Part shown: piece by piece, positions 1 through 9,556 of the stretch | Layout: each line of letters begins with the position of its first letter | Numbering within the stretch: position 1 is the stretch's first letter | DNA from: Gaertneriomyces semiglobifer | Taxonomy: Eukaryota; Chytridiomycota; Chytridiomycetes; Spizellomycetales; Spizellomycetaceae | Direction: 5' to 3' | Length of the DNA: 64,000 nucleotides | Assembly (NCBI GenBank): GCA_025558075.1 | Contig: JAHLKF010000004.1 | Coordinates: forward strand, 310,001 to 374,000 | Position numbers and translations under genes: made by a program | The notes under the pieces: model-generated | What the model saw: only the letters and a program-made list of their open reading frames with translations | The model's database searches: none | Told to the model about the DNA's origin: nothing

Positions 1-1043
1 TCATACCTTTCTCGAGAGCTTAACATAAGCAAAGACGATGTTAGAGCACAGTTGGAAAGCATGGGCTACTCTCCGAGCGCCCTTCCAGACGAAATGCTGG
101 ATGAGTTCATCAGTGAGTTCAAAGTCGTGTACAAGGCAGAACTAGCAGAGTTTCTGGAAGATGATGACATTGATGCGCTTTTGGAAACCACTGATGATGA
201 TCTGATCACTGGAAATGAGGATTTTTTGGATAACGAGGATGAAATTTCACCAATTGAAGCGCCAACTCCAGCGAGAGCCGCGGCGCAGAGCGAACGCGAG
301 GAAACATACGTGCCTTCTGTAGTTCTCTCAGATACTCCCCAAGTACAAACTTCACCACGCAAACACGATACGCATACAGAATCAACCTTCCGGCCGACGG
401 ACTACCAACGGAGCTTGAGCGAAAAGCTTGCTTCCCTGGATTTGTCCAACGTAAGAAGAAAAGTGAAGCGCCAACAGCAACAACTCGACAACCGTGACGA
501 CTACAGTGACTACAGTAACATCATCGGCGTTAATGCCAGCCAGCGTTCGGACATTGATGAGGAAGTGAGTAAAGGACACTGTTCGGTGCACGCGCTTCGC
601 CAAATCCTGATAACTTTACACTTTCAGAGTTACTCCAGCGTCATCAATGATGACAGCGAAGCAGAGTATGACGATTACACCAGCCCATCCACTGAATCTT
701 CATCTGACGATACGCCTGGAAGACGACGATACCGGTCAGGATGTAAGTTATGCATCAACGTGCCACTCCCGAGATGCGCTCTCTAACGGCAGCTCCTCCC
801 AAAATGATAGATATACGGGGAAGCGCTCCGCCACCACGGCGGAAACACGACCCGGTCACACGGTATCATCAACATCAAGCGCGATGGCAGCGTGACGGCT
901 TCCTGCAGAGAATGGTGAACAAAAAGCCGGTAGTGGCCCCTGTTGCCAGTGTACCTTCAAGACCCACCAGCACAGGCTATTCCCAACGTCCGCGACATAA
1001 CTATGCTGACATGAGACCAACTTACGGTAGGGGTTTATGGTGA
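1..1043 (+). CDS. HYLS1: HYLS1-like centriole/cilium protein (5' partial)
   Basis: HYLS1 is a centriole outer-wall protein needed to build cilia and flagella. Exons: 1-564, 628-742, 793-1043; the frame is open to the left window edge, so the true start is probably outside. The first residues (ISKDDVRAQLESMGYSP, then DEMLDEF) match the N-terminal helix that recurs in HYLS1. The last exon holds the HYLS1 box, KHDPVTRYHQHQARW. The middle is acidic and Ser-rich, and the protein ends in RPTYGRGLW. Both introns (63 and 50 nt) start gtgagt/gtaagt and keep phase. About 309 residues are visible, near the family size. The assignment rests on remembered motifs, not on an alignment. It convergently faces the next gene, with 274 bp between stops. 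Confidence 0.8.
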
Positions 1044-1317
1044 TGACGTAGCGCAGCAAGACCTAATGCGTTCTGACAGTCATTCCAACCACAAAAAAGC
1101 GAGATGAGTTAGTGTGGGACATCAGGAACCGGATGGCATACGTTGGCCAAGCATGAGAATAGGGCAATATACCCATCTCCATACATAGAACTTGCATATG
1201 TCGTTCTCCTTTGACACAAACCGCCGAGGTTTTTTTTGTCGCGCTGGGGAGAACGCTTGTAGCGAGGCGTACTGAAGCTGCTCGAAAATGTATATGCAAG
1301 GAAGTATATCTCTAGCG

Positions 1318-3283
1318 CTAATTGAAGGCAAAAACCTCTACAACATGACAATCAAAGTATCGCTTCTTCGTTCCCGTCAGCAACTGATTCTCAAACGTCT
1401 GGCACATGCCAGTTTCGCCACCCGTTAAGGTTTCGTTGAGGATTAAACCGACACCACCACTGTAAAACAATCGAACCTGTCAGTGCAAGGACTCAGCTTG
1501 AACAACACACACGAGAAACCCTACCCGCCACCTCCGATGTGAATCTCTTTTCTTGATATCATAATGAACATGGAAGCCCGATCCCGGATGTACTGCGCCG
1601 TGGGTGCGTTGGTGATCCGAGGAACCGTTGGATCCGCCAGTTCTCCGTTATCGGGATTATCTTCAATCTGATACGTCCGCCCGACCCAAGCAAAGAGCTT
1701 TGCGGACGGTTCCAACGTGAAAAGGAACGTTTCACCTAGCATGCAAATGACCGACATCAGTGGACTGAACATGACATATACCCCCCTCGACGACGATAAG
1801 GATTGACATACCATTCCCATACCACTCCCCTCGGTTTTCGCCCGGCCCGGGAAATGGATGACTCAAGTATGCACCAAACACAGCGCCTTCTGTGGTTTCC
1901 ACTAATATGATCAGAGGCGCCCTGTCCGCCGCACGGTTGAACAAGTTGTTTGTATGTGTTCCGTGTTCTCTCGTCGTAAACACCAATTCCAGAGCTTCTA
2001 CTCTTTTGGATGGAGGAATCCAGCTCCACAGGGCGATCCAATGCATATCTTTGAGAACGGTGCTTCCACTAGAGTGCTTCTCTGCGTTCCCCACAATCTT
2101 TGGGAGTCCCCTCTGAAACCGAAACTGGGTTTCCGCTATGTCGTTGTCGCTTATGGCAGACAAACTTTGGTGATGCTCTTGGAGTTTTCGGGTTTCTGTC
2201 TGCGCAGCGTCTACAGCATCCGCAGCTTTGCATATGGCGGCCACAGAGGCTAACGCTGGGTGCTGCCAGTGGAACAAAGGTATAACTCCCTGGAGCTCTG
2301 TTTGTTGTAGAACAGCGTCACGCTGCACTTGCAACGCTGCTATTGTAAATCGGAACAGGGCTCTATAACCCTCGAGCACGAAGCAATCAAGGAATCTCCA
2401 TAGTACTGGTTGTGGTAACACTTCAATCAACAATCCTGTCAGCCAGCCCGCCCAAACAGGATCCGGCGCTTTATCATGGAGCCGTATCAAGTGCGCATGC
2501 AGCTTCTTATTTGTTTTGTACAGCAGATTTCCGAATGCTCTTAGCATTAACTTGACGCCTTTCCGGTAAGTAGGAAAGTAGTGCCATTCCTCGAGAGGTG
2601 AATTCGAATTCGGCGTTATAGGAGACATGGGTGATGCAGACCCATCTCTGCCCAAACTCCTTTTCAAGATGCACACGATGGCGCCAAGTAACTCATCCTC
2701 GTTCCGCATATGGTGAGCGAGAAGTACGAGGCACGCTGGCAAGAAAGGGGAGTACTCCAACGTGGGAAAATCGTGCGCCAAGGCACATAGGATATGTTCT
2801 ACCACATTGAAGCCCGCCGGATTCAGGGCCACTTTGATGAGATTCATTTTCCCTCCAAAGGTAGGTGGTAGTGGATCTGACGGTACTGTCGAGCCGTACG
2901 TCCGTCGGAGGGCCATTTCATAATTCTTTTCATATTCTAAGATAACAATAGCAGGTAAGTTATGATATAGCAGACGAGCTTCTCATCATGAAGCCTTGCC
3001 TGCGAGCTTGTTCACCCCGAGAATCTTGGCATACATTTCACCTACCAAAAACACGTAAGACGGTAACAGACAAACAACCAATTGCACGTCACGCCCTCTC
3101 ACCTCTCATGTTGTCGGGTATGCCGCCTGTTACGAGTTTTCGCAGCCTGGTCTTCTCCATGCTCTCGGATGCAAGATACTCGTTCAATCTCCGGTTCACC
3201 AACGGATTCCATTGCTGCTCGACGCCCGGCGATAATATCTCCACACGATACTTGGCGAGAGTCACCCATTCTGTATTAGGCAT
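1318..3283 (-). CDS. TBC-TLDc domain protein (TBC1D24/Skywalker-like)
   Basis: Likely Rab-GAP-fold membrane-trafficking protein with a C-terminal TLDc domain, about 566 aa (human TBC1D24 is 559). Exons on the minus strand: 3283-3103, 3041-3000, 2936-1812, 1735-1525, 1459-1318. The TBC domain opens with LRKLVTGGIPDNMRGE at residues 49-64. TLDc begins near residue 370 (LWSWIPPSKR), runs through LIILVETTEGAVFGAYLSHP and WYGNGETFLFTL, and closes with GMCQTFENQLL and the family-typical VEVFAF end. Catalytic Arg/Gln finger motifs of active TBC GAPs were not recognised, as in TBC1D24. The intron 2999-2937 has a GC donor (gcaagg) and is needed to keep frame (NKLA joins EYEKNYE). The start is the first ATG after an in-frame stop; an upstream non-coding exon is possible. 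Confidence 0.85.
2937..2999 (-). other. GC-AG intron of the TBC-TLDc gene
   Basis: The donor reads CAG|gcaagg and the acceptor ttatcttag. No GT donor in this stretch keeps the frame open, because the direct read reaches a TGA codon after NKLAGKAS. GC-AG introns are a minor class in fungi, and their donors usually match AG|GCAAGT, as here. Confidence 0.65.
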
Positions 3284-3656
3284 ACTTTGACGTAACTTTG
3301 TAACCAATTATTTCTTTAAGGTTATCATCCAACCCGTCGGAGAATACATCGTCGTTTTGGCGATTTTATTGGCGAGGTCGCATGGCTTATTTGAGGATCC
3401 GAATGCTATTCTAAGAACCCAACACTGCGAAACCTTAAAATATCTGGCGTTCCAAGAACCTTACTTTTGGCATGATTACATGATTACTCGGCCAGACCGT
3501 TCGTTCCTATTGTTCCTGTCAGTGCCACAGCGGTAGCTCCTGGGCGGGGATTCGAAGTCTGCAAGGGACGCGTTGGGCGAGGTTTTCTGAATTTGAACCC
3601 AAGAAACTTTGAAGAAGCATAACTTTTGCTGCAGGGATGTCGTCGGAAACGTGGAA
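3284..3656. promoter_or_regulatory. divergent intergenic region, TBC-TLDc / TPR-like orphan
   Basis: No gene is recognised in this 373 bp between two divergent start codons; it should hold both promoters and 5' UTRs. No clear TATA box was seen. A pyrimidine-rich ttgctgcag just before the right-hand start could be a splice acceptor of a non-coding first exon. A B-box-like string (ggattcgaagtc near 3548) was examined and rejected as a tRNA. Confidence 0.4.
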
Positions 3657-4085
3657 ATGACGTCTCTTCCATCGAACATTCAGCTGTACACTCGACTATG
3701 CTATACTTTGGACAATCACTCGCAAGCCAGCACCTTGTTGTCCGAGCGAGCGTTTGCTCACTTCAAGCTTGGTCAGACCCATCACCAACTGGGGAGAGCT
3801 CGGGAAGCTGAAGGAGAATTTCTCATCAGTATCGGCTTATGGGATCAAATGTTGGGAAAACCTAACAAGAGGAGAAACAGAAGACGTCATGAACAGAACG
3901 AATCGCTAGCGACTGCAAATCCCCATCAGGTGCCCGAGGAGGAAAAGGAACTACCCGCTGGATATCTTGATTGTCTCCATGGCATGGTGCAATTATGCGG
4001 GGAGGAAGGAAAGGGAGAGATGGCTCGTATTTACCAGAGGAGATTGGATCGGATTCACAGCAGAACCAGCGGGTCCAGTGGTTGA
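3657..4085 (+). CDS. small TPR-like protein of unknown function
   Basis: A 142-residue single-exon reading frame from the first ATG after a likely acceptor. Residues about 8-60 look like one or two tetratricopeptide helix pairs (SERAFAHFKLGQTHHQLG, then REAEGEFLISIGLW). A basic/acidic linker follows (KRRNRRR, then PEEEKE), then another helical pair (YLDCLHGMVQLCGEEGKGE). I do not recognise the family. An upstream exon is possible because the frame stays open for 48 nt 5' of the chosen ATG. TPR pairs usually serve in protein-protein contact; nothing points to a partner. Confidence 0.5.
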   Translation: MTSLPSNIQLYTRLCYTLDNHSQASTLLSERAFAHFKLGQTHHQLGRAREAEGEFLISIGLWDQMLGKPNKRRNRRRHEQNESLATANPHQVPEEEKELPAGYLDCLHGMVQLCGEEGKGEMARIYQRRLDRIHSRTSGSSG

Positions 4086-4381
4086 GTGTGATCGGGGTTC
4101 CCTCCATACAGGCGAGCCTGAAAATGAAGGGGACTTTCTGTACCGAGACTCGTACCTACAACCGACAGTGGTTACGGCGAGCTGAATAGGCGCTCTCATG
4201 GAAAGGTTCACTTAGAACTCGTGTTACCTGGGTTTGAGAAGGGCAGCGATTGAACAATAGATGTGAAAGCAAAAAATGCCCACATCAACCCGACCCGTGG
4301 GGGAAGTCAAAGGGTGGTAACTGTCAAAGCAAACTGTGCAACCGAGCATCAATATACCACACTCGAAACGCTCGATAAATA

Positions 4382-4387
4382 TTTATT
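4382..4387 (-). terminator. polyadenylation signal for SSF1/PPAN
   Basis: AATAAA on the minus strand, about 18 nt beyond the SSF1 stop codon, inside an AT-rich aaataaatatttat stretch. Canonical hexamer, but its use is inferred only from position. Confidence 0.5.
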
Positions 4388-4404
4388 TGTGTACAAATGA
4401 AGTA

Positions 4405-5731
4405 TCAATCTTCCTCCATGGCATCATCGCTCTCTTCCTCTACTTCATCTTCATCTTCCTCGTCCTCTTCAAGTTCCAGTTCGTCCTCATCGCTATTCTC
4501 GTCGTCCATCTCGTCTGCGCTGTCCTGAGACTCATTCTCATCATCTTCCAAATCCTCTTCTGACTCCGCGTCAGCATCGTCACCAGCAGCCGCTTTTCTC
4601 GCTTCAGCCGCAACCTGCTTTCGCTTGACATTCGCCTCCTGCTCTGCTCTTCTCACAGCTTTCCCCTGCTCGGCTGCTTTCCGCCGCTGTGCCTGCGCCT
4701 TGATCTCGGCCGCAGTCTTCTGAACAATCGAATGGTGCAAGACTTCTCCATCGCATAGACCGGCTTGAATTTTGAGCAAGCTCATCTGTATTCTTGGGCC
4801 CATCTCTACCAATCGAATCGCTCTCTGTTCCGACCGCCGGTTCCCACGGCCAACATAGTTCTGCGATAGTGTTACGGTCGACTCTCCCGCATCCTCGACG
4901 TCACTTTCACTGGCAAACGCACCACGAAGAATATAATCACTGATATCATCATAGCGGGCGAGATCCGGAATGTCGGTCTGGATGAGCGTCTTGACGCTTT
5001 TGCTAACCCCGGTCACTTTGACAGTGATGGTATAGTGCCTGAACTCAATTTCGTGGGTCGCACTGTTATAGTTGAAAAGGACGACTCGTCGCGCTTCTGC
5101 CAGTCTCATCGTCTGGACCTGAATTGGCGGAAACAGGTTCTGGAACATGGTAGCCACCAGTTTGATATGTTTCTCATCTCCACCAAAATTGTTTAATACG
5201 ACGAGCGGTGCTGTCCGAAACTCGGAGCCAGGACTCCTTGGTCGTGCTTGCAGCGCTAATACATCTGTGGACAACGCATACGATGCAATGCGAAACGTAA
5301 GCGTCGGACCTCGAGGGAGACGGCATATGCGTAGGTTGGTTCCGGAATCCGTTTTGGAAAAGATCATCAGATGTGTTACGGAGAGCTGCGCTGCAACGTG
5401 AACAAAGTCCTTCAACTTATTTCCTTTCCTCTCCTGAATGATGCGAGTGATTAATTCGCGGAGACATATGTCGCAACAATACCACCCGGGGTACGTACCT
5501 TCAGCTTTGAGGCAGTATTCGGTTCCATAACCTTTCGGACATCCTTGACCAGCTGCGCCAAACTTTTTCCGACCACGCCAGATCTTATGACGAATGATTT
5601 TGGCACCTTCTCCAAGGCAGCCAGGTCGGGTTTGACATGCGTCCTCTTCTTTCTCTGCCAAGGAGTATTAGCGCACCATTCATCAGATAAATACAAAGAC
5701 TCATACAGGTCGCACTTACCCTTCTGGCCAT
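4405..5731 (-). CDS. SSF1: Brix-domain ribosome biogenesis factor SSF1/PPAN
   Basis: Nucleolar 60S-subunit assembly factor of the SSF1/Peter Pan group, about 398 aa. Exons on the minus strand: 5731-5720, 5654-5499, 5433-4405. The first exon codes only MARR; with exon 2 it gives MARRRKKRTHVKP, the usual basic start of this family. The Brix domain covers roughly residues 25-300: KSFVIRSGVVGKSLAQLVKD, LMIFSKTDSGTNLRI, GPTLTFRI, and near its end EIEFRHYTITVKVTGVSK. The C-terminus is a Lys/Arg/Ala helix followed by a long Asp/Glu run, typical of nucleolar factors. Introns of 65 nt each. A second Brix protein, RPF1, lies at 48.5 kb. Confidence 0.93.
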
Positions 5732-6728
5732 CCTTTGTCAGCGGGCAAGTAATTCGGTAGCCGGTAGATGATCGCTTGTCAGTTGGGGAGACTTGGATGA
5801 AGGTTGCTGAAATTCAAAGGGAGCGTCGTTGAATTCTTTTTGAGCGATTACATAAGCGTAAGCTCGACGCGTTTACCCTTCGACAATTGCTCAATTTGGT
5901 TTCCTTGTATCATCCAAAGGATGCCATTCTTCCTTTCTGTACTTTAAACTCTGAGCGAATAAAAATTGATTTTGATGGTAGTGAGACATTCAAGTATCTT
6001 TGAATGGACGCTGTAGACACTGTGTAGGGCTATACTCCGTCGTACACTCTCACACCGTCATCGATGTCTCTCCCGGCCTTACCCTGAGTTTGATAAATCT
6101 TATGAGTCTGTCAGCTTAATGGGATTTCTCTCTGTTTGGTCCCGACCACTCGAAGGGTGAGCCAATGAAATGGATGCCATCCAAGGCATCTGGTTCCGGA
6201 CATTGCAACTTACCGATCACCAGTGGTCAACTGACCCGCCCAAACTGGAAACCGGGCACGATTTGCAGGGTCAAATATTAACAGGAACACTTCAATTCAG
6301 TGGGTTGCAAAGGGTTCTTTCGTTAGTTGGTTATTATGTCAAAGATCGGCAAGGGGTGAACCAGCTGGTACTGATATTTCCCAGAGGACTTGCAAACATC
6401 AGCAATGGGCCTTTGCGTAAACATAATCAGGCGATTGGGCAATCAGCAGTAGGACATATCACAACACCACTTGGTTGCTTCATCTTGAGCGCAAGTTGCT
6501 TGCATCACCATCCCCTCCACCACCCATGCGAGCGCCTGCTATTAAACGTAGAATGGATTAAGCAACACAACAGTACATCGCAAGCGCAGGTCTTGCGCTG
6601 ATATGACCTTCCAAACTTCTGCGTTGTGATCTTGAACTCGAGATTGCCAGCCGTGTCATGCGCGCTTATGTAAGTTTGTTGCCATGGCATTAAATGACTG
6701 CACGTGACAGAACTCGTAAGCCCTAACC
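5732..6728. other. intergenic, no recognised gene
   Basis: Nearly 1 kb between SSF1 and the repeat block. A single plus-strand open frame at 6170-6601 (143 codons, starting MDAIQGIW) has no recognisable motif, odd composition and no splice context; I do not call it a gene. The first 200 bp should hold the SSF1 promoter. Confidence 0.4.
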
Positions 6729-6731
6729 CCG

Positions 6732-6752
6732 GACGCCCTATAAAAGGGCGTC
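6732..6752 (+). promoter_or_regulatory. TATA box inside a 7-bp inverted repeat
   Basis: The sequence gacgccc-tataaaa-gggcgtc places a perfect TATAAAA between two 7-bp complementary arms. It stands directly left of the tandem array and would direct transcription rightward from about 6770-6780. No open reading frame fits such a transcript, so a non-coding RNA or an inert repeat-borne promoter is the alternative. Confidence 0.45.
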
Positions 6753-6779
6753 GCCCTCGCGCTCAACTCGCATCTTCTC

Positions 6780-7495
6780 CCAACCAACCTCGTCTCCTTG
6801 ACGTGCTTCCTTCCCTCGTCGTTTTGACGTGCTCTGTCCTTGTCTCCTTGACGCGCTTCCTTCCGTCGTCGTCTTGACGTGCTCCTTCCTCGTCGTCTTG
6901 ACGTGTTTCCTTCCCTCGTCGTCTTGACGTGTTTCCTTCCCTCGTCGTCTTGACGTGTTTCCTTCCTCGTCGTCTTGACGTGCTCTTTCCGCGTCTTCCG
7001 TTCTTTGACGTGACGTGCTTCCTCCTCGTTCCTACGCGGACGTGCTTCCTCGTTCGTCTTTTTTGATGTGACGTGCTTCCTCCTCGCTGGAATTGCTCCT
7101 TCGTCCAGTGGGCGTGCTTCCTCGTTCGTCATTTGACGTTATGTGCCACCTCGTCTATAGATCTAGCGTACGTGCTTCCTCGTCCAGCGGGCGTGCTCCT
7201 TCCTCGTTCGTGTTCTGACGTGACCTGCTTCCTCATTCGTCATTTGACGTTATGTGCTACCTCGTCCCTAGATCTAGCGGACGTGCTTCCTTCCTCATCC
7301 AGCGGACGTGCTCCCTCGTCTCTAGATCTAGCGGACGTGCTCTCTTCCTCGTTCGTCTTTTTGACGTGACGTGCTCCCTCGTCTACAGATCTAGCGGACG
7401 AGCTTCCTTCCTCCTCGTCCTTTGATGTGACGTGCGTCCTTCCTCGTCCAGCGGACGTGCTTCCTCCTCGCTGGACGTGCTTCCTCGTCAACATA
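6780..7495. repeat. degenerate tandem array rich in TGACGTG and TCGTC
   Basis: The left part repeats a roughly 26-bp unit (ctcgtcgtcttgacgtgttt plus ccttcc), clearest at about 6890-6985. The right part has a higher-order layer in which a tagatctagcg string recurs at about 7158, 7269, 7323 and 7386 (first T changed to C in the last), each followed by acgtgct or a near variant. TGACGT, the ATF/CREB half-site, occurs many times. Open frames here (for instance minus 7132-6656, Arg/Lys/Glu/Thr-rich) arise from the repeat and show no domain, so I treat the block as non-coding. Confidence 0.8.
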
Positions 7496-7962
7496 CTCGG
7501 TACGTACCGCAGTAGCATTTCGTATAGCACAGTGAATGCTTTCATGCAGTAGCACCTGTGCATGTTTAGAGAACCCGTCATTTTGACAATGCACTCTCAT
7601 CGTTCAGCCCACCTAAACTGTCTACGAGGCAGGCAGTTAACCATCCTACTAACGAGTTGGTTTCGGCTGAAGTAGGTTATGTGGGATATACAGTCAGTTC
7701 CCGTAGAGTGTGATAGTTTTCATTCTAGCGTACAAAGGGCCGTTGACCTCGATTAGAGACAATAGACAGACCCTACTCTCTACACTCCGGAATCAATTAA
7801 TTTATGGCGCAACAGCGCAGGTGGGAAACGCACGTATGAGTAGAACGGCATTGATCCACAGTTTCTCCAGACTCGCGCGCTTTCTGCCACAAAGAAGTCC
7901 TCAGACATACTTCAGCTTTGCACTTACATGCCGACCGCAGCAAGCTCGCACCGCACAGCGCC
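7496..7962. promoter_or_regulatory. intergenic region upstream of EEF2KMT
   Basis: 467 bp of unique sequence between the repeat array and the EEF2KMT start. No gene or clear TATA box is seen. It presumably carries the EEF2KMT promoter and 5' UTR. Confidence 0.35.
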
Positions 7963-8946
7963 ATGACAGTCGATTTCGAAGGTCCATCATTCTTGGACAG
8001 GTTACAGAACGCCTTTCTTCAATTGATACCTATGCGGCACTTCCCATGGACGCCCACTCCGCAATTAGCAGATGAAGTGCAATTATCCGTTCTTAAGCAT
8101 ACAGTGCTGCTACCACTGACGCAGCAGTACCCACCACCTCCTTCCTACCGGCTCTCGTTTTTGAAAGTTTTGATTCAAAAAATCGAGACACAGCGGGAAG
8201 ACCTCAGTGAAGATGTGCTGGATGCATACCTCACTCTACTAGGAGATCAAAATGACAATTCAACTGGAAAGTGGTATAAAACTTATCCAGTGCCTTTGGA
8301 GAATGGCGCAATATCGACCTGCATAACGCTGCAAGAATCAATGTCCATTGTTTCTCAAGGGACGACGGGCCTACGGACATGGGAGGCCGCACTGCGATTT
8401 TCTGAGTATCTGTTACATGAGCCAGAACTCGTCGAAAGGAAAAAAGTGGTTGAGCTGGGAGCTGGTGTAGGACTCGTTGGACTGATCTGTGGAGCCCTTG
8501 GCGCAGCAAGTGTTCTGTTAACAGACTTCGAAGACAGCGTTTTGGAGACTTTACGACGGAATATTGATATTAACACCGGGCCTTTAAGCAAGTCTTTGCG
8601 GACTCGAAAGTTTGATTGGAATTCTTCCGATGAGCTCCAAGCTATGACGGTTGAGGAGGCTGATATAATCATTGGAACCGACATTGCGTACGATCCAAGG
8701 ATTATAACCCCTCTGGCCAATGTCTTGGATGAACTGCTCAACGAACCACATAGGGAGGCGTGGCTAGGCGTAACTATACGCCGGGAAGACACTCATGACA
8801 TGCTTCTGACAAGCCTACAGGACAGAAGGATGCAGATAGATCAAATTCCCCTGGATGGTGTGCCCACAGTGTGGTATCACGAAGCTGGTGCCGGCGATGT
8901 TGCCATACTGAGGATTCGGAAGAACTTGCATCAGAGATGTCAGTAA
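7963..8946 (+). CDS. EFM3: eEF2-lysine methyltransferase (EEF2KMT/EFM3, FAM86 family)
   Basis: S-adenosylmethionine-dependent methyltransferase expected to methylate a lysine of elongation factor 2; 327 aa, one exon. The N-terminal FAM86 part has MRHFPWTPTP and QQYPPPPSYRLSFLKVLI. The enzyme core has GTTGLRTWEAALRFSEYLL, the SAM-binding VVELGAGVGLVGL, LTDFEDSVLETLRRNI, and IIGTDIAYDPRII in the post-II position. The start at 7963 was preferred to an ATG 45 nt upstream because it gives a compact N-terminus; both stay in frame. Family assignment is from the FAM86 N-terminus plus the methyltransferase core, which separates it from METTL21 enzymes. Confidence 0.88.
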   Translation: MTVDFEGPSFLDRLQNAFLQLIPMRHFPWTPTPQLADEVQLSVLKHTVLLPLTQQYPPPPSYRLSFLKVLIQKIETQREDLSEDVLDAYLTLLGDQNDNSTGKWYKTYPVPLENGAISTCITLQESMSIVSQGTTGLRTWEAALRFSEYLLHEPELVERKKVVELGAGVGLVGLICGALGAASVLLTDFEDSVLETLRRNIDINTGPLSKSLRTRKFDWNSSDELQAMTVEEADIIIGTDIAYDPRIITPLANVLDELLNEPHREAWLGVTIRREDTHDMLLTSLQDRRMQIDQIPLDGVPTVWYHEAGAGDVAILRIRKNLHQRCQ

Positions 8947-9556
8947 CCAGCATCCATTGCAGAAGACGCAACTCCTACAGCCAACCGCAACTTGATGTTC
9001 TGGGACCTCAACATTTTTCAATGGCTGGCTAAGGACACACCCTTCTCAAGACTTTCGCCGGTTGAAGAGCTGTCCTCATGGGCAACCTCGAATTCGCACT
9101 GCAAGGTGTGTAGGTGGTTCACAAATGCTGCTGCTTTTCTGCTATGAGCCTTCGCTCTGATGGACTTGAGTGTTCCATGGACGAAGTGCAGATGCGCAGC
9201 CGGATTGGCTCGAATGGCGGGGGATTGAATGAAATTTGTACCACGGTGGTCGAAGCAGCCACATAGTCCTGGTCAGTTTCCCCTGCCTTTGTCTCGTCCG
9301 GTCCTTCGATGCAAATACCCAGTATTCATACTACTCCCCGGCGAGCCACGCACCATTTGTGCCAACCTTTCTTTCCCTTCCTCTTCGTCGTGTTTCCTCA
9401 GACATCCTAGCATCCTGCTTCATCGATCGCCAAGCACGTCCTGAATCTATCAAAGTTATTGTTGTTGTTGTTAAGCGGCGGCCGTGTAGTAACTCAAAAA
9501 ATATTGCAACGCGTTATGTCCATCTGCTGCATCGAACTGTCCAGTCGACTGGCTGT
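8947..9556. other. intergenic, no recognised gene
   Basis: 610 bp between EEF2KMT and GALT. A 50-codon frame starting at 8994 (MFWDLNIFQWLAKD) and frames at 9229-9550 have no recognisable motif; the last ones are the extension of GALT exon 1 upstream of its ATG. A gtt/tgtt run near 9460 is simple sequence. It should contain the GALT promoter. Confidence 0.35.

Noticed and set aside
3476..3600. tRNA-like B box (ggattcgaagtc)
   Set aside because: No matching A box at the right distance and no acceptor stem could be paired.
6170..6601. 143-codon plus-strand frame
   Set aside because: No recognised motif, odd composition, no introns or promoter context; may be chance. It is the longest such frame in a gap, so transcription data could reopen the question.
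6890..7010. CRISPR-like regular repeats
   Set aside because: Units are direct, head-to-tail and degenerate with no unique spacers; the genome is eukaryotic.
6656..7581. Open frames in the repeat block (minus 7132-6656 and 7581-7240; plus 7073-7369)
   Set aside because: They follow the repeat unit, give Arg/Lys/Glu- or Ser/Leu-biased strings without domains, and several strands are open at once, as expected from a stop-poor repeat.
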